From: Metaphire vulgaris
Lineage: Eukaryota; Annelida; Clitellata; Crassiclitellata; Megascolecidae
Reading direction: 5' to 3'
Assembly (NCBI GenBank): GCA_018105865.1
Contig: CM030862.1
Coordinates: 6,465,979-6,529,978, forward strand
Length of the DNA: 64,000 bases
Of the stretch, positions 20,283 to 30,992 are shown in pieces. Numbering within the stretch: the stretch's first letter is position 1; each line of letters opens with the position of its first letter. The notes beneath the pieces are model-generated. The model ran no database searches. It saw nothing but the letters and a program-made list of their open reading frames with translations, and was not told the DNA's origin. Position numbers and translations under genes: made by a program.

Positions 20283-22375
20283 TTTAAACTTCACGATTTC
20301 TTAAGCGCAGTAACTAAAGTCAAAGGCGCTGTACAGGGAACGAAATGTTAAACAGATGCGTCTTGAGATGTTGTAGGAACCGATCCGGAGAGGTCTCGGT
20401 TGTCACAGCCTTCGGGAGTAGATTCCACGACGCTGGGTTTCCACGACGAAAGGACCGGTGTCGTATAAATTTATTTCTGCCATAAAATTATTTCCTGGGC
20501 GGAGCCTGCGGTTGCTAGGGAAATAAAATCATGCGACATACGTATAATTTTATTTCCGCATAAATTTATTTCCACCTATCAACATAGCATCTAAAATGGC
20601 TTTAATCACTTTAATGCATACAGTTAGTAGCAGGCAATAAATTTATTTTCTACATATAACTATGTAGGCTCCTGTTGGTGGGGAAATTAAATTATAACCG
20701 GCAATAAATTTATTTTTAGTCCACCTCTCTATCTAAACCTGTGTGAAGCATAGGCTGGAAATAAAATCATACCTTATTGGTAATAAATTTATTTCCCACC
20801 TATCTACACATAACTACATGCCGATTGCTGGTGGGGAAATAAAATTATAGCCGGTCAGTAATAAATTTATTTTCTACCTATAACTATATAGCCTAATATT
20901 GGCAGGAAATAAAATTATAGCCGGTCGGTAATAAATTTATTTCCTACCTATAACTATATAGCCTAATATTGGTAGGAAATAAAATTATAGCCGGTCGGTA
21001 ATAAATTTATTTGCTACCTATAACTATATAACCTAATATTGGTAGGAAATAAAATTATAGCCGGTCGGTAATAAATTTATTTTCTACCTATAACTATATA
21101 GCCTACTGTTGGTAGGAAATAAAATTACAGCCGGTCGGTAATAAATTTATTTTCTGCCTATAACTATATAGCCTCCTGTTGGTGGGGAAATGAAATTATA
21201 GACAGTTATAAATTTATTTCCTATCTATCTGTACCTGTATCTATCTTTGGTTGAAAAAAATCCTATCCATATACACATAACTCTAAGCCTATAGGAAATA
21301 AATTTATTACCGACCGGCGATAATTTTATTTCTTACCAATATTAGGCTATATATAGTTATAGGTAGGAAATAAATTTATTACCGACCGGCTATACTTTTA
21401 TTTCCTACCAACAGTATGCTATATAGTTATAGGTAGGAAATAAATTTATTACCGACCGGCTATAATTTTATTTCCCCATCAACAGTAGGCTATATAGTTA
21501 TGTGGAGATATGTAGGAAAGTTTGGTCCTTAAATTCTTTCCAGCTGATCTGGTATCCCTAAACGGTTATATATACAGTTCAGGAGCCCAACATGTTTATT
21601 TATCCTCAATGGACCATGCAAATTTTCTAGTTTTTACTGATAATTAATTGGCCTGGCTCCAATTCAATTTGGATTTGGTGTGCCATCGGCTGAAGCCCTG
21701 GGCATTTTGATAGTATCGCCATAGAAGTTAATTGAGAAACTAGCGCCAATGAATGAACGAGGATGAGTTACTAAAAAACCAGCGCAGAACAATATAGCAG
21801 TGAGCTTGACACAACATTAGTGATTATGGCAATTTATATGTCATTAAATGTAAACTTGAAGTCACTTTGTCAAATGGAAACTTGAAGCTACTTTGCGAAA
21901 ATCGCGATTGTCCGATTTCGAAAAAACAAATGTTGAATAGGACGACTGTGATTGACTCTCAACGGCAGCCAATCGCCGTAGTTCTAGTTAATGTATATTT
22001 ATGAACTTGTGAATATGCATGAGATTTGCGTATGATTTGCCATTATGCAAACCTGTGACGTCACACGTGACACGTGCTATGCCTTATGGCTCCACCCATG
22101 TAATTCCTCAAGCATTTCCATTGGTTGCCTGCAAAGAATTTCCAAGTAGAAAATAAAATTATGGCTGTCGTTGCTATGGGAGGGCGGTTCTAATCTTGAT
22201 TGACAGGCTATGTGCCGACCAATTAAAATTTGACCAGGAAATAATTTTATGGGGGAAATAAATTTTTACGACACCGGTCCCCCAGTCCCGCTGTCTTGAG
22301 CGGAAGGGGACGACGAGATGATTGCTGGCGCCGGAACGGAGAAGGGAGCGACGTGGTACTGTCGTCGATTAGTAG
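20283..22375 (-). pseudogene. L2/CR1-like LINE 3' fragment split by a 1.8-kb element
   Basis: On the minus strand the right piece (about 22375-22279) and left piece (20459-20283) line up with the copy at 11216-11866: CTGTCTTGAGCGGA and the LRSLQHLKTHL-like end TTAAACAGATGCGTCTTGAG are shared. The intervening 20460-22272 is a separate insertion. Only the last part of the protein and the 3' end survive. Confidence 0.7.
20460..22272. mobile_element. unclassified DNA element: 39-bp TIRs, apparent 6-bp TSD ACCGGT, two-way 63-bp repeat array
   Basis: Left end GTCGTATAAATTTATTTC continues to CCATAAAATTATTTCCTGG. The inverse of the right end reads GTCGTAAAAATTTATTTCCC, then CCATAAAATTATTTCCTGG, a 39-bp TIR with few mismatches. 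ACCGGT lies outside both ends (20454-20459, 22273-22278), and comparison with the related LINE shows one ACCGGT in the empty site. Inside, units of about 63 bp alternate GGTAATAAATTTATTTCC and GGAAATAAAATTATAGCCGG. Units read one way at 20630-21215 and the opposite way at 21285-21500. No transposase frame is seen. Confidence 0.8.
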
Positions 22376-22404
22376 TTGCTATTATTGTTGCAGTACACTG
22401 TAGT

Positions 22405-22408
22405 AGTA

Positions 22409-22484
<76 letters not shown>

Positions 22485-22508
22485 TGTTGTTGTTGTTGTT
22501 GTTGTTGT
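22405..22508. repeat. (TAG)n(TTG)n microsatellite
   Basis: TAG units followed by TTG units, adjoining a minus-strand LINE 3' stub. Confidence 0.95.
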
Positions 22509-22575
22509 GAGACAGTTTTTATAGCGCGGTGGGCGTGGCGAAGGCCAAAGTTAAGGGCGCTTTAACAAACGTCAT
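22509..22575 (-). mobile_element. LINE 3'-end stub
   Basis: GAGACAGTTTTTATAGCGCG and GGCGAAGGCCAAAGTT are the inverse of the 3' end at 4590-4640. Confidence 0.7.
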
Positions 22576-22638
22576 TTGAATTACTTGTTCAATTGGCATG
22601 CCTATAATGTACGCCGACGACATTGGCCGATTAATTAT

Positions 22639-23498
22639 CAATGTTGTTTTTAATTGGCGCTTTTGCTAATTAATTAGAATTATAATTAGATACATGAAAT
22701 ATCTAATTGATTAAAATTAGTAAATTTTGATCTAATTAAGTTAATTAGCAGCTTAATTAGATCAGGAATTAGATTAGAATGACAAATGGTCAATGACAAT
22801 TAATGCAGTCAAGTTATAAACAGTTTCAGCTTCAAATGACAAATAATACAGTTGATTTATAAATTTTAGTCTTAACAGCTAGATGGCAATGTTAATCAAC
22901 TAGTTTCTGTTGCACTTGCATGGCAATGACAAGCAACTCCTTCCTTTTCTTTGTTTTTCTGCGTCAAAAGTTTTGTACTTGCAAGGTGTACATAGCTTTG
23001 CGTGGCTTATAAAATGCAACGTCGACTTTATTGGTTTCCAAGCGCCAGTTTTCCTCTTCTTGCATGTCTTCCAGCATCCAGAATTGAGCGTTTTATTGTC
23101 TATTTGATTGACTGTAAAGTCCGTTAAAAACTGTCCAGATTGTCAGACATTTCTTCCAAAGAATTCACCATGATCAGCCAACAATTTATAAAGAGATATC
23201 ATCAAGTCGTTGATATTATCATTGAAACATTGACAGAAAAGGGAATAATTTTTTAGGACGGCAATCTAAGTATGTAAGCAAGTACTTTATTCCCAAAAAG
23301 TTAGATTATTAAGATTATAAAATAGATTTCGATTTAATTAGAATGATTTATAATTAATTAGAATTAGCTTTAAAAATCTAATTAATTATAATTGTAATTA
23401 GATAAACAGTTTTTTCTAATTAATTAGACTTAGAATTAGCACATATTCTAATTAATTAGCTAATTAAGCTTAATTGGCTAATTGAAAATACAACACTG
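22639..23498. mobile_element. hAT-like element, 860 bp, copy 1 of a BED-encoding family
   Basis: Ends CAATGTTGTTTTTAATTGG and AAAATACAACACTG. Close to copy 2 (30143-31318) over its length without the insertion there. Rich in ATTAATTAG words near both ends. The minus-strand BED-like frame is broken by a 1-base deletion in an A run at about 23130. No clear TSD. Confidence 0.8.
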
Positions 23499-23906
23499 TC
23501 CGGTTATGCTCAAATTACACTGTATCCCTAATTCTAAAATATATCAACATCGCATTCATAAAAGTGTCTACAAATATGGAGCCTATAATAGATTGACTAA
23601 ACACAGTACAGTGAAGGTGATATTAGCCTAATTTGATTGATGACTTTCAAGTTCCACTGCAGCAGAAATGGCGTTGGAACAATGACGATGCAATCAACAG
23701 CCACTCCGCCACCGCATTCCATATAAGAAACTCTCTTCTGTCAACTTCGCTAGCATGATCTTTGACACATTAATTGCATTCGGAATTAACTTAGGATGTT
23801 CACGGCTCTTCAAATGCCTTCTTTGCGTTCGGCAGAAATCGTAGCATAGAAGACAAATCGAGTTATCCAGTCAGACGATGAAGCTACCACCCTCAGAATC
23901 CAAACC

Positions 23907-24286
23907 AAAGCTCGATCATACGCGTATGACAAAATAAAATACGTTAAAATACGTGCGTATGAATAAAAAAATAAAATACGCGTATGATACGCGTATTTTA
24001 TAAGTCTGCTCGGTTACTTATAATTTGCTTACTTAGCGAGCAATATCAAATGCGACGTCACGCCACGTCTTTGTAACTGATCCCAAAGTCCACTTCGTTA
24101 ACACATGTTCCCCTTTTAATTTCTTTTCGCAGGTAAATGGTTAACAGACTGCCGCAATTTCATGGCAATGTAGGTCTAATGTATTTTGCTCACGTATGAT
24201 AGCGCGTATGATAAAGAGTCATACGTTAAAATACGTGCGTATGATACGAAAAATATAATACGTATGATACGTATGATCGAGCTTTG
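23907..24286. mobile_element. hAT-like MITE, 380 bp, 8-bp TSD ATCCAAAC
   Basis: Ends CAAAGCTCGATCATACG and CGTATGATCGAGCTTTG are perfect inverted repeats. ATCCAAAC flanks both sides perfectly. Both sub-terminal regions are packed with ATACGCGTAT and CGTATGATACG palindromes. Confidence 0.93.
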
Positions 24287-24607
24287 ATCCAAACCAGGTA
24301 CCGTTAGGCGTCAGCACTGCTCTAAAAAGACCGCACAGGAGATGCTACAGAACAGAACGGCCGCCGTTAGAATTCAATCGATGTTCCAAAGGACATCGAG
24401 ACCGGAAGTTCTGTCGGACGCTCGACAGTTGTCGCTGCGTGAGGAGAAGTAAGCCAAACATGTTGCGCAGGAAGAAAACGCTGAGTAATTTCTTCATTAC
24501 TTTTCACATCATAACATTAAGGCCGAACAGATCAATCAATTTGGAACAAATTACAGGACTACGAAAAGGCGGAAAAGCAATGGGGGACTTCTTTTAAAAT
24601 TTGTCTG

Positions 24608-24920
24608 GGCAGTGGCGTAACGAGGAGCAGTGGGGGGCGAACCGCCCCATGCGGTACTTTTACTAGGTGCGGCATTTTCGGGTATTTTTTCCAAACGCAT
24701 TTGCTGACGTACAATGCGACGACTTTTGGGAGTTGAATGAAGGCGGCAGCATTGTGTCAGATTCGGCATTTTCGGTTTTGATAAAAGCATCATTTTTTAA
24801 ATTTAAAAATGCGACGACCTCTTTTTTGCTTGCCAAGATTTGTTTGGAAGTTGTCTGTTGTGTTTGTGTTTTTTCGTCGCGAAAAGAAGGCGGTCTTTTT
24901 TATTTTCGCCACCGCGTCTG
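24608..24920. mobile_element. probable hAT-like MITE, boundaries uncertain
   Basis: Left end CAGTGGCGTAACGAGGAG and GGGGGGCGAACCGCCCC, with the module GACCTCTTTTTTGCTTGCC at about 24816. No matching right terminus with a TSD was found. Confidence 0.5.
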
Positions 24921-24929
24921 AATCTCCTA

Positions 24930-25640
24930 AAAGGTCGACAGCAAAGACACTTCCCAGCTTAAATTCTGTCTAATGAAAATTTGGACCATTATCTTTATTA
25001 CTGTCCATTCGATTGAAACTCATCAGCAATTAGGAACGTCAAGAGGCGTTCGAATAGTCCCCAAATGATCACCAATGGAATGGGGTAATGGAGGCGATAC
25101 CCACGGGGCGTGCATAGCATCCTCGAAACGTGAAAAAATAGATATGGGGATCGGAAGGGGTTTGCGCTCCACACGGGGGCCTGGGAGGAAGTGGAGGGGG
25201 TCAAAAGACGCAGAAGACACATGTGGTACATGGCCGAGCTTAAGGTCTACGTAAATACTTCATTGCTAGCCAGACAACAGAAGTGTTTCAGAGCACTTCA
25301 TGTACAGTACATGTACACTTCATGTACAGTGGTGCCGTGCATCTACACGGGACCTGTTTCGCTCTATTCAATTCCGTGCTTAGTGGTTGGCCGAGCAGAA
25401 ACACGCAGAACGTGCAACTTTATTATGCAAACCCGATTGGAACCAGTCTTACGTCTCAGTCACCGGGCGAATCGAAATCGAATTACAGACTATACGCCTG
25501 TCGTCAGAATCTAAAATTCACTTATGAGGCGCGCATAACTGTCTAGAAATCTTCTGCAATTTCATGGAGCATTTAAGACAGACATTTGGGAGTGTGAACA
25601 AATCGTGAATATATTTCTTCCAAATTGGCCATTAGACAAG
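24930..25640. other. unassigned intergenic DNA
   Basis: TACAGTACATGTACACTTCA-like short repeats at 25300-25330; nothing else recognised. Confidence 0.5.
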
Positions 25641-25649
25641 ACGTCTAGA

Positions 25650-25958
25650 CAGTGGCAGTTCCCGGATTTCTTGGTGGGGGATGAAATTAATTGATAGGAA
25701 GTTGGTGGGGGATGAAAAGAGAGGGAAAATCAACAAATTTTGCCGATAAAGAAAAAAGCTGACAAGCAAAAAGGCAATTTTCCCGAATTTTACTAGACTT
25801 TTCCCCGAAAAATTGGTTGACAAGCAAAAAAGTCACCCGCAGTTTTTCCCCGTCATTTTACTTGACTTTTACCCAAAAATAGTTTGACAACCAAAAAAAT
25901 CCGGTGGGGGATGCATCCCCACTCACCCCACCCCCCCCCCCACCTGGAACCGCCACTG
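25650..25958. mobile_element. hAT-like MITE, 309 bp, 8-bp TSD CGTCTAGA
   Basis: Ends CAGTGGCAGTTCCCGG and CCTGGAACCGCCACTG. CGTCTAGA at 25642-25649 and 25959-25966 is a perfect TSD. Three inverted copies of the module (TGACAAGCAAAAAGG and variants) lie at about 25760, 25817 and 25886. Confidence 0.92.
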
Positions 25959-26140
25959 CGTCTAGAGGGCAGTTAGAATTGACCTGATAAAACAAAACAT
26001 AGCGACATTATTCTGCATTACAAAAACACAATACAGATCTCTCTATTTAAATAAACCACGGCAAAACGCAAGGTCAGACAATATACGTGCAGAGTTCAAG
26101 CTGATTAAAGCGAGACAACAGAAGTAATCTTACGCGTTTA

Positions 26141-26532
26141 GGGGCTGTCCATTAATTACGTCAACAATTTAGGGGGAAGGGGGTTTGAAAGAGTTTGACA
26201 GTTGTTGATAGGGGGAGGGGAGGTCAAGAGAAGTTGACGTCAACAATTTCACTTTTTACAGATAGTAAAAAAATAGGAAATTTCATGGAATACTACTTAC
26301 TACAATGGAAAAAGCATGGCAAAACACCACATTTTGACACTCGATGAGTAAAAAGGGAAAAATGGTCATCACCACAAAAATAATAACCTTGTTATTGGGA
26401 TCTGTCATTGATCTTGGGGGTCAAAGATTTTTGACGTAATTATGGGAGGGGTAATTGAAAGTTGACAGTTGTTGACAAGAGGAGGGGGTCAAAATTGCCC
26501 TAAAATTGTTGACATAATTAATGGACAGCCCC
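26141..26532. mobile_element. PIF/Harbinger-like MITE, 392 bp, 3-bp TSD TTA
   Basis: Ends GGGGCTGTCCATTAATTACG and the inverse TAATTAATGGACAGCCCC, flanked by TTA on both sides. The interior has TTGACAGTTGTTGA words in both halves. A relative lies at 33238-33863. Confidence 0.75.
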
Positions 26533-26539
26533 TTAACAA

Positions 26540-27200
26540 TGTACAGTAGAGTATTTGATAATGCAAAGTATAGAGTTCTTTAGTGGATTTCTGCGCTGGC
26601 AACAGATTCGAAACTACTGAATCATTTTGACAAAACATCCAATTAGAAAGCAAGAAAATATTCTCTAATTAACCGCAAGCCCACTTTTGTGCTATCGTAT
26701 GTCAATTTGTCGAGAAATTAAAATCTCCGAGTATCTCCGAATTCATTTCATTTCTGAAATACAGCGTTTATCTAGCGCATATAATGAGACTATCAGATGC
26801 CAGCTTTTAGACAGCTGGAGTCAGAAACGAAGGTCATAGCCATAATTATTGTCGCGAGGATTAAACAAGATTTTTTTTCATTTATTCTGATAATTAGGAC
26901 TTTCTTTGAAAAAACCCCACCACAGAAATCTAGAAACTATAAATGCCACCCACATTGCGCTCAGAACGTAGAGTTCTAATGCAGCAGGCAAATAATTTTG
27001 ACTCCACAACATTTCGCTTCCAATCAACCGAAATATATTGAAACGGATGTAAGAACAGCGTTTATAATGGCAGGCCACCTAGCGGAGCATTTACGGCAAA
27101 AATGGACTCTTGGCATAATATACGCCGTGCGTGGGACTTCGTCGATACTCTCCTAACAGCGGTGGTCTGTGTAATAACCACCCCCCGTTTCTGTATCGTT
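26540..27200. other. unassigned intergenic DNA
   Basis: AT-rich; no gene recognised. Confidence 0.5.

Positions 27201-27204
<4 letters not shown>

Positions 27205-27264
<60 letters not shown>
27205..27264. repeat. (CT)n microsatellite
   Basis: Thirty CT units. Confidence 0.95.
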
Positions 27265-27268
<4 letters not shown>

Positions 27269-27269
27269 G

Positions 27270-27685
27270 TTCGAGAATCTCCTACGCATATCGACCGCCA
27301 TTCCTTAACGACGAACCGCTGGGCCTTGTGCTATAAATTGGGATTTGCAGAGAAAGACGTTCCGGAAAAAGTTGTCTCTTAAACAATACGCGTACAATAC
27401 GTTACACGAGCCCACATTATCGACTAAGCTATTGGCCATTTTGAGGCGATTCTGTAGCGCACTCAATTATTTTTAAAAACCAGAAACTGACACGGGTAAA
27501 TGTTCTCCAACTTGCGACGATGAACCTTTTTGTTCGTTAGCGACCAGAGAACAAAATATATTACCTACGAAGAACAGTTTCCGGCCAGAAAAATAAATTA
27601 TTCGGCGTCGTATTTTCTCGAAAAGCGTATATTTTTCTTTTCACCTCCGTTGGGCAGAGTCATTGATCTTATAAATAATGGACTT
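27270..27685. other. unassigned intergenic DNA
   Basis: No recognisable feature. Confidence 0.5.
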
Positions 27686-27689
27686 CGTG

Positions 27690-28090
27690 CTTCGATGACT
27701 CATTCGGTAGAGCGTCCATCCTGCTATAGATGAACCGTCAGCCGGGTTCGATCCCGAGTAACTCACATTTCCACCAGGCAGAAGCGTAGCAGCCATATGG
27801 ACAACCTGGCCAAATGCCAAGGGCCGCCGTCCTGCAAAGGGCCCCATACCCGAGCCAAAAAAATTTTTTCCCCGCAAAGTTGTAAAGTTATCAGATCGAA
27901 AGACCGACAAGCAAGAAAAAAGGTCAACATTTTCGCAAACTTGTCAGATCGTCTCTGGAAAGGGCCCCCTGCCAGTTTTTCGCCAAGGGCCCCCGAGCAT
28001 ATTGCTAAGCCATTGCCACCAGGTCGGAGTGGACATCAATATTACTGATAGCCCGTGCATTGAGGCCAAAGCACAGTGTGAATCTAAGTT
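27690..28090 (+). mobile_element. tRNA-like SINE, split by a MITE
   Basis: ATGACTCATTCGGTAGAGCG is an A-box region and GGGTTCGATCCC a perfect B box about 30 bases on. The head is followed by AACTCACATTTCCACCAGG and, beyond the MITE, TCGGAGTGGACATC. The spacing is not that of a functional tRNA. The 3' limit is a guess. Confidence 0.55.
27779..28015. mobile_element. hAT-like MITE, 237 bp, 8-bp TSD CCACCAGG
   Basis: Ends CAGAAGCGTAGCAGCC and TTGCTAAGCCATTG. CCACCAGG at both sides is perfect. Contains GACAAGCAAGAAAAAAGGTC, the module in inverse orientation, at 27905-27924. Confidence 0.85.
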
Positions 28091-28204
28091 TGATATTTAC
28101 TGTAAATTGATGACGTTAAAGAAAAGATACCGAAGAGATAGATTGCAAAAAGTAGAAATTACTCTTCGCCGCCTCTCTTCTCACTCCGTTCACAGTCTTA
28201 GCTT

Positions 28205-28618
28205 AACTTAGCATGATTTAAAGTGGCTTAGAAGTCATGAAGGAGATAGAGGAAGAAAGAAGCCTGATAGATACAATCCGAAAAAGGCAGAGAAATTGGA
28301 TGGGACATGTCCTCCGGCATGACTCTCTACTAAGAACAATAATCGAAGGAAAAATGGATGGAAAGAGAGTGAGAGGTAGACCGAGAAAGATGATGTTGGA
28401 GTGGATGATGAATAAATGATATCAGGAACTCAAAGAAGAAGCAAGCAATCGATCCCAGTGGGAAAACTGGATGCCTGGACCTGTCGAGAGACAGAAACAC
28501 TGATGATGAGAAGGCATTACTGCCTGTGTGAAAGCCACTAGGGGCACTAACGGGGCTTGAACCCGCTCCGTCAACCTGACGCTCCAGCACGTAACCCACT
28601 CTGCCATCTTCCGCCCCT
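28205..28618 (-). mobile_element. tRNA-derived SINE split by a LINE fragment
   Basis: 28511-28618 matches the SINE head at 1370-1478, with A box TGGCAGAGTGG and B box GGGTTCAAGCCC on the minus strand. Its tail word AGCATGATTTAAAGTGGCTT lies at 28209-28228, separated by about 280 bases of LINE. AGAAG on both sides may be the LINE target duplication. Confidence 0.7.
28233..28508 (+). pseudogene. RTE-like LINE C-terminal fragment
   Basis: Translation reads EEERSLIDTIRKRQRNWMGH, VLRHDSLLRTIIEGKMDGKR and RGRPRKMMLEWM, then a stop, then ASNRSQWENW. This is the conserved C-terminus (WxGHxLR ... GRPRxxWxD ... DRxxW) of RTE and similar LINE proteins. It is short, truncated at both ends and contains in-frame stops. 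Confidence 0.8.
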
Positions 28619-28619
28619 A

Positions 28620-29035
28620 CTCTTCTAATAAAATTACCTGACAATTCTGGCGCTATAAAAATTTAGCACATTTTACATGTGCATTAAATGATCTACGTAG
28701 ACCATAACAACACTGGTGGAGCTGCACTCTCATTTAAATTATTTAGCCCTTCTTTTTACCACTCATTGCCACTTATTTCAAAGTTATAGACGCTACCGAT
28801 TACAGTACGAGACTTACTTGTAGATTCAGACGATTCTATTTTTCTTTAAATTAATGCTATTGTTCTTACCGTGATGTTAAGTTGACATTGGGTCTGTTAT
28901 TGTCCGTGATTTTCAATCCGCATTCTCGTATCATATTTTAAATTCATTTTAAAGGATCAGTCTCTTGCGATTCTGTTAATTTCTCTGGCTTTCATCTCAA
29001 GCAAACAGAATTTCGCGAGTCCATATTACCTCAAT
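28620..29035. other. unassigned intergenic DNA
   Basis: No recognisable feature. Confidence 0.5.
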
Positions 29036-29036
29036 A

Positions 29037-29227
29037 TAGTAGGAGTTCGTTATACCTTAAAACGGACTCGGTACTGTATATAACATACACTCGGTTATAA
29101 TAAAGTACCTCAATGTGCGGTTCCTGTGATGCGCTGCCGTAGGCCTATTGGATGACACTGGATATAACGTACTTCTTATATAACGTACTCAATTTTACAG
29201 ACCACACTATAAACCGAAGTTCTGTTG
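29037..29227. mobile_element. pogo/mariner-like MITE, 191 bp, TA TSD
   Basis: TAGTAGGAGTTCGTTATA at the left and AAACCGAAGTTCTGTTG at the right match the family at 42221-42403. The interior AACGGACTCGG and GTACCTCAATGT are shared with 15628-15815 and 37722-37914. Confidence 0.75.
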
Positions 29228-29234
29228 TATCTAT

Positions 29235-29690
29235 TAGTGTCTTTCAGTGTCCGTAAAAGCTTTCGAATTCTTCCAAAGACCTTTCTCCCTGACGCGATCC
29301 ATTTATAACAGGTCTTGTTCTTGGGTTTGAAGGTTCCAGTGAGGAGATTTCTTCTGTTGCGAGAGAACGAACCGTCGAAAAAAGGCGTACCGAATGGTCA
29401 CAAGAAAATTTAATTAAGTGTCATCCTTGGCCGGTGTTTACGTCGAATCGTTTATATACGCCCCTCTTTCGTGATTTATTTTATTTTAATCAGTTCGTGA
29501 GCTGCTTCGAACTCAGAACTGTCAGATTAAAATCTCTCCCTCTCCTTCTTTCGAGTCGTGGAAGTTCCTTCTTATATCCGGTCAAACGACGGCAATCCAC
29601 AGCCGCGGAAACAGTGGCAGAGCGTCTCTGACAGACGCATAAGCTGACAGCGGCAGCGGCCGGCGCTTCACGTTTTCCACCACGCCTCTG
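29235..29690. other. unassigned intergenic DNA
   Basis: No recognisable feature; a 65-codon frame at 29434 has no known domain. Confidence 0.5.
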
Positions 29691-29704
29691 CTCTCAATGC
29701 GCGC

Positions 29705-29973
29705 CAGGGGCGTAGCGAGGGTATCCGGCGCCCGGGGGCAAAGTGACCCGTTGGCGCCCCTTAAGACTGCCGACGAGCAAAATAAAAAAGGTCGTCACAT
29801 TGTTCTCGGCGCCCCTCTTCATATAGTGCTGATGACAAGCAAAAAAAGTTCGTCGCACGTGTTTCTTCTTTATTATATTTCACTTACCCTTTCACTTACC
29901 CAAATACCCAATTTTGGCGCCCCCTCACCTCGGCCCCCGGGGGCATATGCCCCTGACCCTAGCTACGCCTCTG
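29705..29973. mobile_element. hAT-like MITE, 269 bp, 8-bp TSD ATGCGCGC
   Basis: Ends CAGGGGCGTAGCGAGGG and CCTAGCTACGCCTCTG. ATGCGCGC at 29697-29704 and 29974-29981 is perfect. Two inverse modules (GACGAGCAAAATAAAAAAGG and GACAAGCAAAAAAAGTTCG) lie inside. Confidence 0.92.
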
Positions 29974-30096
29974 ATGCGCGCCCTCAGATACACAGCAGAT
30001 AAAGCCGTGAGAGATTTTGGAGATGCAAAAAAAGAACAGGCAAGCAGGAAGAAAGATATGCATGCACTATTTCGGACAGACAGAGTGACAGACAGG

Positions 30097-30137
<41 letters not shown>

Positions 30138-30237
30138 CAGAGCAGTGTTGTTTTTAATTGGTGATTTTGCTAATTAATTAATATTAGCTAGTCCTTTCAG
30201 CTAATTAATTAGAATTAGAATTAGAATTAGATATATG

Positions 30238-30502
30238 CAGGCCCGCCGGAACGAATTTTGGTCAGGGTGCAGATTTTTTCGAAGTGAAATTTTCTCTTTC
30301 AAATCCTTGACAAGCAAAAAAAGGTCTTCAGCGCTAGAATTTACCTTCAACATAGCTTGACAAGCAAAAAAGGTCGTCTCTACACTCTGCGCCCCCTCTG
30401 CACCCCTGTTTTTCAGGATTCAGGGGGTGCAGAGGGATGCAGACCATCCTCTTTCCAGGGGGTGCAGCTGCACCCCCTGCACCCCCACTTCGGGCGTGCC
30501 TG
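30238..30502. mobile_element. hAT-like MITE, 265 bp, nested
   Basis: Ends CAGGCCCGCCGGAACG and CTTCGGGCGTGCCTG. Flanks GATATATG and GGTATATA agree at 6 of 8. Two inverse modules lie at about 30309 and 30358. Same family as 42871-43124. Confidence 0.8.
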
Positions 30503-30698
30503 GGTATATAAAATATATAATTAATTAGAATTAGTACATTTTGATCTAATTAAGTTAAATAGCAGCTTAATTAGATCAGGAATGACGATGATTACGAATT
30601 GTCAAATGACAAATGACAATTAATGCAGTCAAGATTTAAACAGTTTCAACTTCAAATGACAAATAATGCAGTCAAATTATAGACATTATTCTTAACAG

Positions 30699-30992
30699 TC
30701 AGATGGCAATGTTAATCAACATGTTTCTGTTGCACTTGCATGGCAATGACAAACAACTCCTTCCTTTTCTTTGTTTTTCTGCGTCAAAAGTTTTGTACTT
30801 GCAAGGTGTACATAGCTTTGCGTGACTTATAAAATTCAACGTCACCCTTATTGGTTTCCAATCGCCAGTTATCCTCTTCTTGCATGTCTTGCAGGATCCA
30901 GAAATGTGCGTTTTATTGTCTATTTGATTGACTGTAAAGTCCGTTAAAAAATTGTCCAGATTGTCAGACATTTCTTCCAAAGAATTCACCAT
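30699..30992 (-). pseudogene. BED-type zinc-finger segment of a hAT transposase
   Basis: A 97-codon frame on the minus strand inside the hAT-like element. Residues 34-61 give C34-x2-C37-x19-H57-x3-C61, the BED finger pattern (Cx2C...Hx3-5[HC]). The segment contains SGSCKTCKKRITGDWKP and NFISHAKLC, as in the N-terminal DNA-binding finger of hAT transposases. The catalytic RNase H-like domain and the hAT dimerisation domain are absent, so the element is an internal-deletion derivative that depended on an autonomous partner. Copy 1 at about 22880-23170 has the same region with a frameshift in an A run. Whether the finger is still expressed cannot be told. Confidence 0.6.

Noticed and set aside
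20630..21500. CRISPR-like array of regularly spaced repeats
   Set aside because: Eukaryotic context; units are tandem and near-palindromic without unique spacers, and the array lies within an inverted-repeat element.
27690..27765. Functional tRNA gene
   Set aside because: Box spacing and the lack of pairing acceptor ends suit a SINE head better.
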